Assembly: GCA_934702165.1 (NCBI GenBank)
Contig: CAKUYG010000004.1
Location: 1-32,681 of the forward strand
Direction of reading: 5' to 3'
DNA length: 32,681 bases
DNA from: an uncultured Bacteroidales bacterium
GTDB taxonomy: Bacteria > Bacteroidota > Bacteroidia > Bacteroidales > UBA932
This document shows, one piece after another, positions 7,140 through 14,878 of the stretch; the first letter of the stretch is position 1, and each line of letters begins with the position of its first letter. A program made the translations under genes and the position numbers. The notes beneath the pieces are model-generated. The model was not told the origin of the DNA, did no database searches, and saw only the letters and a list, made by a program, of their open reading frames with translations.

Positions 7140-8384
7140 ATGGAAAGAAAAGTAGCCGTAACAGGCCTCGGGGTGCTCTCATGCATCGGCAAAGACATAG
7201 ATACATTCTGGAACAGCCTCATCAACGGCGTCTGCGGGATAGACTACATAAATGAATTCCCCACCGAAGAACTTCCTGTCAAGATAGGAGGAATGATCCG
7301 GGACTTCAATCCGGAGCAGTTCGGCATGGACAAACCTTTCATCCGCAAGCAGGATCCGTTCACCATATACGCCATGGCTTCCGCCTGGCAGGCCATGAAC
7401 GACTCGGGCCTTGTCTCCGGCGAGAACATCGACCCGAAGAGACTCGCCACCTACGTAGGTTCCGGCATAGGAGGATTCACGACCATACAGCGTGAGCTCG
7501 AGAAGTTTCTGGAGGACAGGAGCGGGAAATGGATCTCCCCCAACTTCGTCCCGACGATGATAAGCGACATGGCCGGAGGCCAGATAGCCATCAAATACGG
7601 GGCACAAGGCTCCTGCATCGACATAGTGACCGCCTGCGCCACATCCACACATTCGATCGGAGAGGCCTACAGGGCCATCCGCCACGGCTATGCCGATGCA
7701 GTCATAGCAGGGGGTTCGGACAGGTGCACCATCCCTATCGGCATCGCCGGCTTCGCCAACGCCAAGGCGCTCACACGTTCGGAGAATCCGAAATACGCCT
7801 CCCTGCCTTTCAACGCCAACCGCAGCGGCTTCGTGATGGCGGACGGCTCGGCTGTCCTCATCCTTGAAGAATTCGAACATGCCAAGGCCCGCGGAGCCCA
7901 TATCTACGCAGAAGTAGTGGGATACGGCAGCACCTGTGACGCGTACCATGCCACAGCTCCACGCCCGGACGCCAGCACCCAGGCCGAGTGCATAAAGATA
8001 GCCCTTGAGCAGGCCGGGTTCGATGAATCCAAAGACAACGTCTACATCAACGCCCACGGCACCGGCACTCACCTCAACGACATAGCCGAGACCCTCGCCT
8101 ACAAAGAGGCTTTCGGGGATTTCGCCTACAAGTGCCACATCAGCAGCACCAAATCAATGCACGGACACATGTTCGGAGCCACGGGCGCAGTGGAAGCCGC
8201 CGCCACAGTACTTGCCCTCCAGGAAGGGATAGTGCCGCCGACCATCAACCTCGACTGCCCGGATCCGGAGTGCGACCTGGACTACACACCGAATAAGGCG
8301 GTCAAAGCCGAACTCACACTCGGTCTGAGTGATTCGTTCGGCTTCGGAGGTCACAACGCCTGCCTGGCGTTCAGAAAAGTATAG
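7140..8384 (+). CDS. Beta-ketoacyl-ACP synthase (KAS II / FabF-like)
   Basis: This 414-residue thiolase-fold enzyme should condense malonyl-ACP with an acyl chain. The Cys-His-His triad is present: Cys166 in TACATSTHS, His306 in NAHGTGTH and His343 in STKSMHGHMFGATGAVEA. The C-terminal GFGGHNACLAF also fits KAS II. The length equals that of FabF (about 412). Unlike a housekeeping fabF, no acpP or other fatty-acid gene adjoins it, and the second motif reads HGTGTHLND where FabF normally has HGTSTPxGD; this recalls ketosynthases of specialised lipid or polyene pathways. It may therefore be a second, dedicated synthase; that is inference. The ATG at 7140 is preferred over the GTG at 7113 because of the -7 box. 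It converges on prfA with only 4 bases between stops. Confidence 0.9.
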   Translation: MERKVAVTGLGVLSCIGKDIDTFWNSLINGVCGIDYINEFPTEELPVKIGGMIRDFNPEQFGMDKPFIRKQDPFTIYAMASAWQAMNDSGLVSGENIDPKRLATYVGSGIGGFTTIQRELEKFLEDRSGKWISPNFVPTMISDMAGGQIAIKYGAQGSCIDIVTACATSTHSIGEAYRAIRHGYADAVIAGGSDRCTIPIGIAGFANAKALTRSENPKYASLPFNANRSGFVMADGSAVLILEEFEHAKARGAHIYAEVVGYGSTCDAYHATAPRPDASTQAECIKIALEQAGFDESKDNVYINAHGTGTHLNDIAETLAYKEAFGDFAYKCHISSTKSMHGHMFGATGAVEAAATVLALQEGIVPPTINLDCPDPECDLDYTPNKAVKAELTLGLSDSFGFGGHNACLAFRKV

Positions 8385-8388
8385 CCCG

Positions 8389-9471
8389 CTACGCGGCTTC
8401 CTTGAGACGCTCGGCGTTCTCGGCTATCTGCAGCTGATCGATGCATTCCTGTATCTCCCCGTCCATGAAGGCGGGGAGATTGTACATTGACCAGTTGATG
8501 CGGTGGTCTGTAACCCTCCCTTGAGGATAATTGTACGTACGTATCTTTGCGGACCGGTCTCCCGTGGACACCATGGTCTTGCGCTTGGCCGCTATTCCGT
8601 CCAGATATTTCTGATGTTCAAGGTTGTAGAGTCGCGTACGGAGTTCTTCGAAAGCCCTGTCCTTGTTTTTGAGCTGGGAGCGCTCCTCCTGGCACTGCAC
8701 CACGAGGCCGGTAGGGATATGGGTCAGGCGGACAGCCGAATATGTGGTGTTCACGCCCTGTCCTCCAGGTCCCGAAGAGCAGAAAAGGTCAAGCCTGATG
8801 TCGTCCCAGTTAAGGTCAACATCGAATTCTCCGGCCTCCGGGAACACCGCCACAGATGCGGCCGATGTCTGGATCCTGCCCTGGGTCTCGGTCTGCGGGA
8901 CACGCTGCACGCGGTGGACACCCGACTCGTATTTCATGACGCCGTAGACATTCTCCCCGGAAAGCTTGAACACCACCTGCTTGAAACCTCCGGACGTGCC
9001 GGGGGTCTGGTCCGTGACTTCAAGTTTCCATCCTTTTGATTCGGCGAAGTGCTGGTACATGCGGAAGAGATCCCCTGCGAATATGGCGGCCTCGTCACCG
9101 CCGGTACCGCCACGGATCTCTATGATGGCATTTTTGGAATCATCCGGATCGGCGGGGATCAGCAGGAGCTTGATGTCCTGCTCCATCTGCGGCATACGGG
9201 ACTCGATGTCCGACACCTCCTCCCGCGCCATCTCACGGAGTTCCTCGTCCTTTTCATTGACAAGTATGTCCTTGGCCGCAGCGAGGTCTTTGGTCATCTT
9301 CTCGTACTCCTTGCCCGCCTTTATGATGGGCTCCAGCTCCTTGTAGTCCTTGTTGAGCTGAACGTACCTTTTCATGTCCGACATCACTTCAGGGCTTGAA
9401 AGCTGGTCCTGAAGCGACTGGAACTTATCTTCCAGGGAGAGTACCTTCTCCAAAAGTTTTGTATCTGCCAT
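8389..9471 (-). CDS. prfA: Peptide chain release factor 1
   Basis: RF1 of 360 residues, which ends translation at UAA and UAG. The codon-recognition tripeptide is PQT (192-194) in HRVQRVPQTETQGRIQTS, a PxT form as in RF1 rather than the SPF of RF2. The peptidyl-hydrolysis GGQ is at 236-238 in GPGGQGVNTTYS; its Gln is the usual PrmC methylation site. Domain 1 (about 1-100) is helical, as expected. It is the last gene of the mazG/GNAT/prfA group: its ATG follows the GNAT-like stop by 1 nt, so it depends on that transcript. It converges on the ketoacyl synthase gene without an obvious terminator. Confidence 0.96.
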   Translation of the reverse strand: MADTKLLEKVLSLEDKFQSLQDQLSSPEVMSDMKRYVQLNKDYKELEPIIKAGKEYEKMTKDLAAAKDILVNEKDEELREMAREEVSDIESRMPQMEQDIKLLLIPADPDDSKNAIIEIRGGTGGDEAAIFAGDLFRMYQHFAESKGWKLEVTDQTPGTSGGFKQVVFKLSGENVYGVMKYESGVHRVQRVPQTETQGRIQTSAASVAVFPEAGEFDVDLNWDDIRLDLFCSSGPGGQGVNTTYSAVRLTHIPTGLVVQCQEERSQLKNKDRAFEELRTRLYNLEHQKYLDGIAAKRKTMVSTGDRSAKIRTYNYPQGRVTDHRINWSMYNLPAFMDGEIQECIDQLQIAENAERLKEAA

Positions 9472-9472
9472 A

Positions 9473-10594
9473 TCAGTCTTCTATGTTCTTGATGTAACAT
9501 CTGCGGCGCATGTACGGCTCGTGCTCGTAGCAGTTCCAGATGTTCGCCGCAGAATCGGATTCCAGCTGAGGGTTCGAGATGGCCCAACGGTTGCCTATGC
9601 GTATGGCCTTGTCGCCCATCTCTTTATAATATACGGCCGAGACCCCTGTGTTCTGCCATTTGCGCACTGCCCCGTTGACCATGAGGTCAGTCGTCTCGTA
9701 GTCATGCTTGGCTTTCAGGATGTGAATCCACCCGAACGGGAAGAGGCTGCCTTTCGCCTTCTGGAGAGCTCCGGAAATGCTCGGGAACGATATGCCGAAA
9801 GCCACTATTTCGCCGTTGCCGTCAAGCAGCATGCAGCTCGACCTGTCCGACAGGTACGGGAGCATCCTTTTCGCCTCGTCCTCAATCTCCTTGTCATCCA
9901 GCGGAACGAAGCCGTAGACATCAGAAAAACTGTCATTGAACGCTTTGAAGAAACGGCGCACTTCAGCGGGGTCCTTCTTGACAGCGGCGATATCGGCGAA
10001 GTGGAGATTCTCCTTGTCCTGCAGCATCTTCGCAACCCTGCGGGTCTTATCCGGAACGCCGTGGTTGGCCACCATCCTGTACTGCACCCAGTCGCACTCC
10101 TTGTCAAAGTCAAGCGCAGTAAGAAAATCGTTGTAGTACGGATAGTTGTACGGGCAGTTGAACGGAGGGACATATTCATAACCCTCCACCAGCATACCGT
10201 TGCGTCCGAGGGTGTTGTAGCTCAACGGGCCATGGATCTCGGTCATGCCCTCTTTGCGTGCCCAGTCTGTCGCGGCGGCTATGAGCATACGTGCCACCTC
10301 GATGTCCTCTATGCAGTCAAACCAGCCGAAACGCACACGCCTGGTCCCATAAAGTTCGTTGTATCTGGGGTTGATGACGGCACATATCCTTCCGGCGACG
10401 CGCCCTGAATCCTGCACGATCCACATCTTGCGCTTGCAGTATGACAGCGAGGACACCCTGGTGAGCAGGAACAGCTCGTCCGAATGGAGAGCCGGGACAT
10501 ATTGGGGACAGCCGCGGTAGAGTTCATCCGGGAAAGCGATGAACTTCAGAATATCCCGATGGTCTGTGACTTCCGTCAGTCTATATTGGGCCAT
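9473..10594 (-). CDS. GNAT-superfamily-like protein upstream of prfA
   Basis: The 373-residue protein looks like a tandem GNAT-fold (acyltransferase-like) protein. The first half has the pattern KRKMWIVQDSGRVAGRICAVINP (strand, turn, strand), then RRVRFGWFDCIED and an ARMLIAAATDWARKEGMTEIHGPL helix. The second half has DRSSCMLLDGNGEIVAFGISFPS and a C-terminal MGDKAIRIGNRWAIS. The fold assignment rests on this layout and on recall of similar Bacteroidetes proteins annotated as N-acetyltransferases (YghO-like). The substrate is unknown, and a canonical acetyl-CoA loop (QxxGxA) is not clear. It has its own -7 box at 10620-10627 and is tightly joined to prfA (1-nt gap). Moderate confidence in the fold, low in catalysis. 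Confidence 0.7.
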   Translation of the reverse strand: MAQYRLTEVTDHRDILKFIAFPDELYRGCPQYVPALHSDELFLLTRVSSLSYCKRKMWIVQDSGRVAGRICAVINPRYNELYGTRRVRFGWFDCIEDIEVARMLIAAATDWARKEGMTEIHGPLSYNTLGRNGMLVEGYEYVPPFNCPYNYPYYNDFLTALDFDKECDWVQYRMVANHGVPDKTRRVAKMLQDKENLHFADIAAVKKDPAEVRRFFKAFNDSFSDVYGFVPLDDKEIEDEAKRMLPYLSDRSSCMLLDGNGEIVAFGISFPSISGALQKAKGSLFPFGWIHILKAKHDYETTDLMVNGAVRKWQNTGVSAVYYKEMGDKAIRIGNRWAISNPQLESDSAANIWNCYEHEPYMRRRCYIKNIED

Positions 10595-10619
10595 ATAAAT
10601 TCAGAATGTATAAAGTCTG

Positions 10620-10627
10620 CAAATTTA
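10620..10627 (-). promoter_or_regulatory. -7 promoter element for the GNAT-like / prfA genes
   Basis: TAAATTTG on the minus strand matches TAnnTTTG and ends 25 nt before the ATG at 10594. It lies in the 71-bp gap after mazG, so GNAT-prfA can be transcribed independently of mazG. Confidence 0.6.
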
Positions 10628-10665
10628 GGAAAAATATGCGTAAGTCCTGCATGATGTCCTCATGA

Positions 10666-11457
10666 CTAAAGTCCCTTGGCCTTTCCTTCATCCCAGATGG
10701 CGTCCATCTCGGCGAGGGTCATATCCGAAAGTTTGCGTCCTTTGCGTATAGTGTTCTCTTCCAAATATGTGAAACGGCGCCTGAACTTGCTGCACGTCCC
10801 GCCGAGGGCTTTCTCCGGGTCCACCCCGTAGAGCCGAGCCGCATTGATGACTGCGAAAAGCAGGTCCCCGAACTCCTCTTCCTCATGGGCGAAGTCCCCC
10901 TCTCCGCAGGCCTCCCTTACCTCTCCGAGCTCCTCCTCCACCTTGGCCCACACATCCTCTTTCTTCTCCCAGTCAAACCCGCATCCGCGCGCCTTCTCCT
11001 GCATGGACAATGCCTTGAGGATGGCCGGCATCGCGTCAGGTATTCCGGACATCACCGTCTTGTTGCCATCCTTCTCCTTAGCCTTGACAAGTTCCCACGT
11101 GTCCGCTATTTCCTTAGCGCTCAAGTGTTTACCCGCATCTTTTCCAAATACGTGCGGGTGGCGGAACTCCATTTTGTCGCACACCTTGACAAGCGCGTCC
11201 GCGATGTCGAAGCGGCCCTGCTCTTCTCCTATCCTGCAATAAAAGGCTATGTGATAAAGCAGATCCCCAAGTTCTTTGGCTATGGACGGAGCATCATCCC
11301 TGATGATGGCATCACTCAGTTCATAAACCTCCTCTTCCGTCATGGGCCGTATGGACTCCATGGTCTGCTCCGCGTTCCACGGGCATTTCTCACGCAGCGC
11401 GTCCATCGTGTCCAGCAGGCGGGAGAACGCAGCGAGTTTTTCCTCTTTTGTGTGCAT
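10666..11457 (-). CDS. mazG: Nucleoside triphosphate pyrophosphohydrolase MazG
   Basis: A 263-residue MazG, the same length as the E. coli enzyme (263). It hydrolyses NTPs and dNTPs to monophosphates and pyrophosphate, removing damaged nucleotides or lowering ppGpp. Both MazG repeats are present. The N-terminal one has CPWNAEQT (25-32), the metal-binding EEEVYEL (41-47) and KELGDLLYHIAFY (61-73); the C-terminal one has KVEEELGEVREA and EEEFGDLLFAVINAARL. The ATG at 11457 is chosen over the TTG at 11508 because the latter would lie upstream of the -7 box at 11484-11491. It is the first gene of the leftward mazG/GNAT/prfA group. Confidence 0.95.
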   Translation of the reverse strand: MHTKEEKLAAFSRLLDTMDALREKCPWNAEQTMESIRPMTEEEVYELSDAIIRDDAPSIAKELGDLLYHIAFYCRIGEEQGRFDIADALVKVCDKMEFRHPHVFGKDAGKHLSAKEIADTWELVKAKEKDGNKTVMSGIPDAMPAILKALSMQEKARGCGFDWEKKEDVWAKVEEELGEVREACGEGDFAHEEEEFGDLLFAVINAARLYGVDPEKALGGTCSKFRRRFTYLEENTIRKGRKLSDMTLAEMDAIWDEGKAKGL

Positions 11458-11469
11458 TGAATAATTTGC

Positions 11470-11477
11470 TATTTTTG
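11470..11477 (+). promoter_or_regulatory. -7 promoter element for the CoA-transferase gene
   Basis: TATTTTTG matches TAnnTTTG and ends 33 nt before the ATG at 11511. It is oriented towards the mazG element at 11484-11491, so the two promoters face and overlap each other. Confidence 0.55.
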
Positions 11478-11483
11478 TCGGCA

Positions 11484-11491
11484 CAAATCTA
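11484..11491 (-). promoter_or_regulatory. -7 promoter element for mazG
   Basis: TAGATTTG on the minus strand matches TAnnTTTG and ends 26 nt before the mazG ATG at 11457. The predicted mazG start of transcription falls inside the -7 box of the opposing CoA-transferase promoter. Confidence 0.6.
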
Positions 11492-11510
11492 ATAATTATT
11501 ATTGTCAATC

Positions 11511-12812
11511 ATGAAGACGATGCACTTCGTTTCAGCAGATGAGGCGGTCAGCCACATTCCGTCACACTGCCATATACACCTCAGCAGCGTTGCCAGCGTG
11601 CCGCATTGCCTCATCTCGGCGCTTTGTCGCAGGGCCGATGCCGGAGACGTAAGGGACCTGCACTTCCACCATTTCCACACGGAGGGCCCGGCCCCCTACA
11701 GCGAGCCGAAGTATGAAGGCATCTTCTTCGAACAAGGCTTTTTCGTGGGCCCGAATGTCCGCAAGAATGTCAACGCCGGATACGCCGACTACCTGCCGGT
11801 ACATCTCGGGGAAAGCCAGAAACTCTACCGTGACGGAGCAATAAAGCTCGGCGCGGCCCTTGTCAACATCTCCCTCCCTGACGCCGAGGGAAGAGTCAGC
11901 CTCGGCACGTCCGTGGACTGCTCGGTGGCCGCTGTTGAAAGTGCAGACCTTGTGATAGGGGTCGTCAACCCCAACGTACCTTTTGCATACGGAGACCTTC
12001 TGGATCTCGACCAGTTTGACTATCTCGTACAGGACGACACCCCTCTGGTGACGGCCGGGTTCGCAGAGCCGACCCCGACAGAAGTGCTGATCGGCAAGAA
12101 CTGCGCGGCACTGGTAGACGACGGAGACTGTATCCAGATGGGAATCGGAGCCCTTCCGAACGCCCTGGCCGCACAGCTGCGGCACCACAAAAACCTGGGG
12201 CTGCACACCGAGATGTTCGCCGACGGCCTCCTGGCCCTCATCAAGGCAGGCGTGATCAACGGGAGCCACAAGAAGATAGACACAGGCAAAGTCGTGGCCT
12301 CTTTCCTGCTCGGGTCCAACGAAGTCTACTCCTTCATCAACGACAACCCGTCAGTGCTGATGAGAGACATCAAATACACCAACGACCCGTGGGTCATAGC
12401 GCAGAACCCGAACATGAAAGCGATCAACTCCGCCACGGAAGTGGACCTGACAGGGCAGATAAGCGCAGACTCCATAGGCACCCGCATATTCAGCGGGACA
12501 GGCGGCCAACTTGAATTTGTCCGCGGAGCGACCATGTCCAAGGGCGGGAAGAGCATCACGGCTTTCGCTTCGCGCACCAACAAAGGCCAGAACAAGATAG
12601 TCGCACAGCTGAACCCGGGAGCCGGGGTCGTCACCCCGAGGGCGGACGCACACTGGATAGTGACCGAATACGGAGCCGTGGACCTCTATGGCAAGAGCCT
12701 CCAGGAGAGGGCGAAGCTCATGATAAGCATAGCCCACCCTGACGACAGGGAGATGCTCGACCGGCAGGCCTTCGAAAGATTCGGGCCTCACTGGCACAAC
12801 CTCTCCATATAG
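11511..12812 (+). CDS. Acetyl-CoA hydrolase / 4-hydroxybutyrate-type CoA-transferase
   Basis: The 433-residue protein belongs to the acetyl-CoA hydrolase/transferase family and is the length of 4-hydroxybutyrate and butyryl-CoA:acetate CoA-transferases. It exchanges CoA between an acyl-CoA and a carboxylate, usually acetate. The first domain (about 1-190) contains NVSLPD-like ALVNISLPDAEGRVSLG. The second contains IQMGIGALPNAL, GLHTEMFADG with Glu234 the likely catalytic glutamate by comparison with the family, and GTGGQLEFVRGA (about 329-340). The substrate cannot be chosen from the sequence; butyrate, propionate, succinate or 4-hydroxybutyrate are possible. The ATG at 11511 is used; a TTG at 11502 is in frame but unlikely. 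It is monocistronic, ending at the terminator at 12819-12854. Confidence 0.9.
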   Translation: MKTMHFVSADEAVSHIPSHCHIHLSSVASVPHCLISALCRRADAGDVRDLHFHHFHTEGPAPYSEPKYEGIFFEQGFFVGPNVRKNVNAGYADYLPVHLGESQKLYRDGAIKLGAALVNISLPDAEGRVSLGTSVDCSVAAVESADLVIGVVNPNVPFAYGDLLDLDQFDYLVQDDTPLVTAGFAEPTPTEVLIGKNCAALVDDGDCIQMGIGALPNALAAQLRHHKNLGLHTEMFADGLLALIKAGVINGSHKKIDTGKVVASFLLGSNEVYSFINDNPSVLMRDIKYTNDPWVIAQNPNMKAINSATEVDLTGQISADSIGTRIFSGTGGQLEFVRGATMSKGGKSITAFASRTNKGQNKIVAQLNPGAGVVTPRADAHWIVTEYGAVDLYGKSLQERAKLMISIAHPDDREMLDRQAFERFGPHWHNLSI

Positions 12813-12818
12813 AACATC

Positions 12819-12854
12819 AAGCCCCGTGAACATCGGTTCACGGGGCTTTTTTTT
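12819..12854 (+). terminator. Rho-independent terminator of the CoA-transferase gene
   Basis: A perfect 13-bp stem (12819-12831 with 12836-12848) with core GCCCCGTGAAC and a 4-nt ATCG loop runs into eight T residues (12847-12854), 6 nt after the stop. It also lies just beyond the stop of the convergent kinase-like gene (12867), but the minus side lacks a U-tract, so it is mainly a plus-strand terminator. Confidence 0.93.
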
Positions 12855-12866
12855 GTCAGGCAGGGG

Positions 12867-13451
12867 TTACAGTTTCCCGGAACGGGCCGCAAAGTCGATT
12901 ATGAAGTCCGCCGTCCCGTCAATGCCGAGGACAGATGAATCGATGCAAAGGTCATAGTTCGAGGCCACTCCCCAGTGGCCGAATGTGAAGAAATTATAAT
13001 AGTCCTCCCGGCCCTTGTCCTTCTTGAGCATGAGTTTTTCGGCCTCTTCGCATGAGATGCCCATGCGGCGGCCGACCCTCTCCCGCCGGCAGGTGTCCGG
13101 AGCACATACAAACACGTCTACACAATCCTTGCGCTCCCTCAGCACATAGTCGGACGCCCTTCCCACGAAGATGGCGCTCGACTCCTCAGCAATCCTGGAA
13201 ATCACCGCGCTCTGTATCCGGAACAGTTCACGGTCATTGAGCCCTCCTGTCTGGAAACCGAGACCAAGGATGCGCTTCTGCTCGTCGCTGCGGCGGAAAA
13301 GCTCGGCGCTCAGGCCACTCTCCGAAGCCGCCTTGAGTATGAGCTCATTGTCATATACTTTTATGCCGAGCTTGTTGCCCACCGCAAGAGCAACACTCTT
13401 GCCGCCGCTCCCGAATTGACGTCCGATATTGAAGATGATGTGTCTTTCCAT
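12867..13451 (-). CDS. Cytidylate kinase-like family protein
   Basis: This 194-residue P-loop protein belongs to the cytidylate-kinase-like family (Pfam AAA_26 type), distinct from housekeeping Cmk. Evidence is the opening IGRQFGSGGKSVALAV (9-24), a Gly-rich phosphate loop variant, then VYDNELILKAASESGL, and the typical FVGRASDYVLRER (about 94-106) followed by VFVCAPDTCRRERV. Family members are presumed nucleotide or small-molecule kinases; the substrate is not established. It is the last gene of the nrnA operon, beginning 11 nt after the MATE stop, and lies just before the terminator region shared with the convergent CoA-transferase gene. Confidence 0.85.
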   Translation of the reverse strand: MERHIIFNIGRQFGSGGKSVALAVGNKLGIKVYDNELILKAASESGLSAELFRRSDEQKRILGLGFQTGGLNDRELFRIQSAVISRIAEESSAIFVGRASDYVLRERKDCVDVFVCAPDTCRRERVGRRMGISCEEAEKLMLKKDKGREDYYNFFTFGHWGVASNYDLCIDSSVLGIDGTADFIIDFAARSGKL

Positions 13452-13462
13452 ATCTAAATGAT

Positions 13463-14860
13463 TTATTCTATTGCGCTGCCGAGCGTCTCGGCATCCTGCC
13501 CATCCCTAAGCTTGTCGAACTTCTTGAAAAGCCTCAAGACAAAAATCAGGGACACTACCACCGAAAGCATGTCGGCTATAGGGAAACTCCACCATACCCC
13601 CCTCTCCTGAAGCCACATGGGAAGGGTGTATATCAGAGGAAGTAGGAATATCAGTTGTCTTGAGAGTGAGAGGAATATCGACTTGCTCACCATCCCCAAA
13701 CACTGGAAGAAAGTGGAGGTCGTGATACCGAAACCGACAAAAGCGGTACCGGCGCACATTATCCTCAAGGCCTTGGAAGACATCTCGATCATCTCCGGGT
13801 CATTGGTAAACAGGCTCACTGCCAGTTCAGGTATCAGTTCCGCCATGAGGAAGCAGAGCAATGTCACAAGGATTTCCCACCTGGCGGTAAGGATGAAGAT
13901 TTCTTTGACCCTATGATACTGCCTTGCCCCGTAATTATACCCGGCTATAGGCTGGAGCCCCTGGTTGAAACCCATGCAGACCATGATGAACAGCATGGTG
14001 AGACGGTTCACAATTCCATAAGCCCCGATGGCCAGGTCGCCACCGTACTTGCCAAGCTGCTGGTTGATAAAGAGAGCCACAAGACACGCGGCAGAGTTCA
14101 TGAGGAAAGGGCCGAGACCGATGGCGAGGGACTGCTTGGCGATCCTCCATTCTATCTGGAAGACAGGTTTCGGGAAATGCAGAAGGTTCTTCCTGTTGAA
14201 GAAGAACTTGAGCGTATACACAAGAGCCGCCATCTGGCAGATCACTGTGGCCATGGCCGCACCCTGGATGCCCATTCCGAAGACAAAAATGAAAATCGGG
14301 TCAAGTATGGCATTGGAGATCACGGTAAACAGCGTGAGCCCCATGGCAGTCTTCGGATGTCCGGAGGCGCGTATCAGGCCGTTGAACCCGAAGTACAAAT
14401 GCGTGAACACATTGCCGATCAGGATGATCAGCATGTAGTCCCTGGCAAAAGGAAGGGTCACGTCGCTGGCTCCGAAGAAACGCAGGATCGGATCCAGGAA
14501 GGCAAGTGTGAGGGCCGAGAACAAAAAACCGATTATAAGGTTGAGGCTCAAAACATTGGAGAGAACCTTACGGGCCGTGTCATAGTTCTTCTGCCCAAGA
14601 AGGACTGATATCAGAGTAGTCGCGCCCACACCCACAAGTGTGCCCATCGCCGTGGCCAGGTTCATCAGCGGAAAAGTCACCGCCAGACCGCTGATAGCAG
14701 CGGAACCAACACCGGGTATGTGCCCGATGTAGATGCTGTCCACCATATTATATAAAGAAGCAGCGGTCTGGGCTATGATCCCCGGGACCGCATACATCTT
14801 GAGCAACTTTCCTATCTTCTCTGTTCCAAGCTCCGTTGGAGCCAACGCTGCTGATGCCAT
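13463..14860 (-). CDS. MATE family efflux transporter (MepA-like)
   Basis: The 465-residue protein has about 12 hydrophobic segments in two six-helix halves, as in MATE antiporters that expel cationic drugs or metabolites using Na+ or H+. Landmarks are PGIIAQTAASLYNMVDSIYIG (25-45), GVGATTLISVLLGQ, NGLIRASGHPKTAM between the halves' helices, and NQGLQPIAGYNYGARQ (about 312-327), the last typical of the MepA/DinF-like branch. The C-terminal tail is hydrophilic. It sits 18 nt downstream of the FKBP lipoprotein gene within the nrnA operon. The substrate cannot be predicted. Confidence 0.93.
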   Translation of the reverse strand: MASAALAPTELGTEKIGKLLKMYAVPGIIAQTAASLYNMVDSIYIGHIPGVGSAAISGLAVTFPLMNLATAMGTLVGVGATTLISVLLGQKNYDTARKVLSNVLSLNLIIGFLFSALTLAFLDPILRFFGASDVTLPFARDYMLIILIGNVFTHLYFGFNGLIRASGHPKTAMGLTLFTVISNAILDPIFIFVFGMGIQGAAMATVICQMAALVYTLKFFFNRKNLLHFPKPVFQIEWRIAKQSLAIGLGPFLMNSAACLVALFINQQLGKYGGDLAIGAYGIVNRLTMLFIMVCMGFNQGLQPIAGYNYGARQYHRVKEIFILTARWEILVTLLCFLMAELIPELAVSLFTNDPEMIEMSSKALRIMCAGTAFVGFGITTSTFFQCLGMVSKSIFLSLSRQLIFLLPLIYTLPMWLQERGVWWSFPIADMLSVVVSLIFVLRLFKKFDKLRDGQDAETLGSAIE

Positions 14861-14878
14861 TTTCTATGTGAAGAATAA

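Noticed and set aside
7179..8138. 319-codon frame antisense to the ketoacyl synthase gene
   Set aside because: Composition (Gly/Val/Ala-rich) is that of a shadow frame, and the sense strand encodes the complete Cys-His-His enzyme.
8383..8398. Small hairpin between the ketoacyl synthase and prfA stops
   Set aside because: The stem has a bulge and few pairs, and there is no U-tract; it is not a convincing terminator.
9521..10408. 295-codon frame antisense to the GNAT-like gene
   Set aside because: No recognisable domain, and the opposite strand has a coherent protein with its own promoter and a tight join to prfA.
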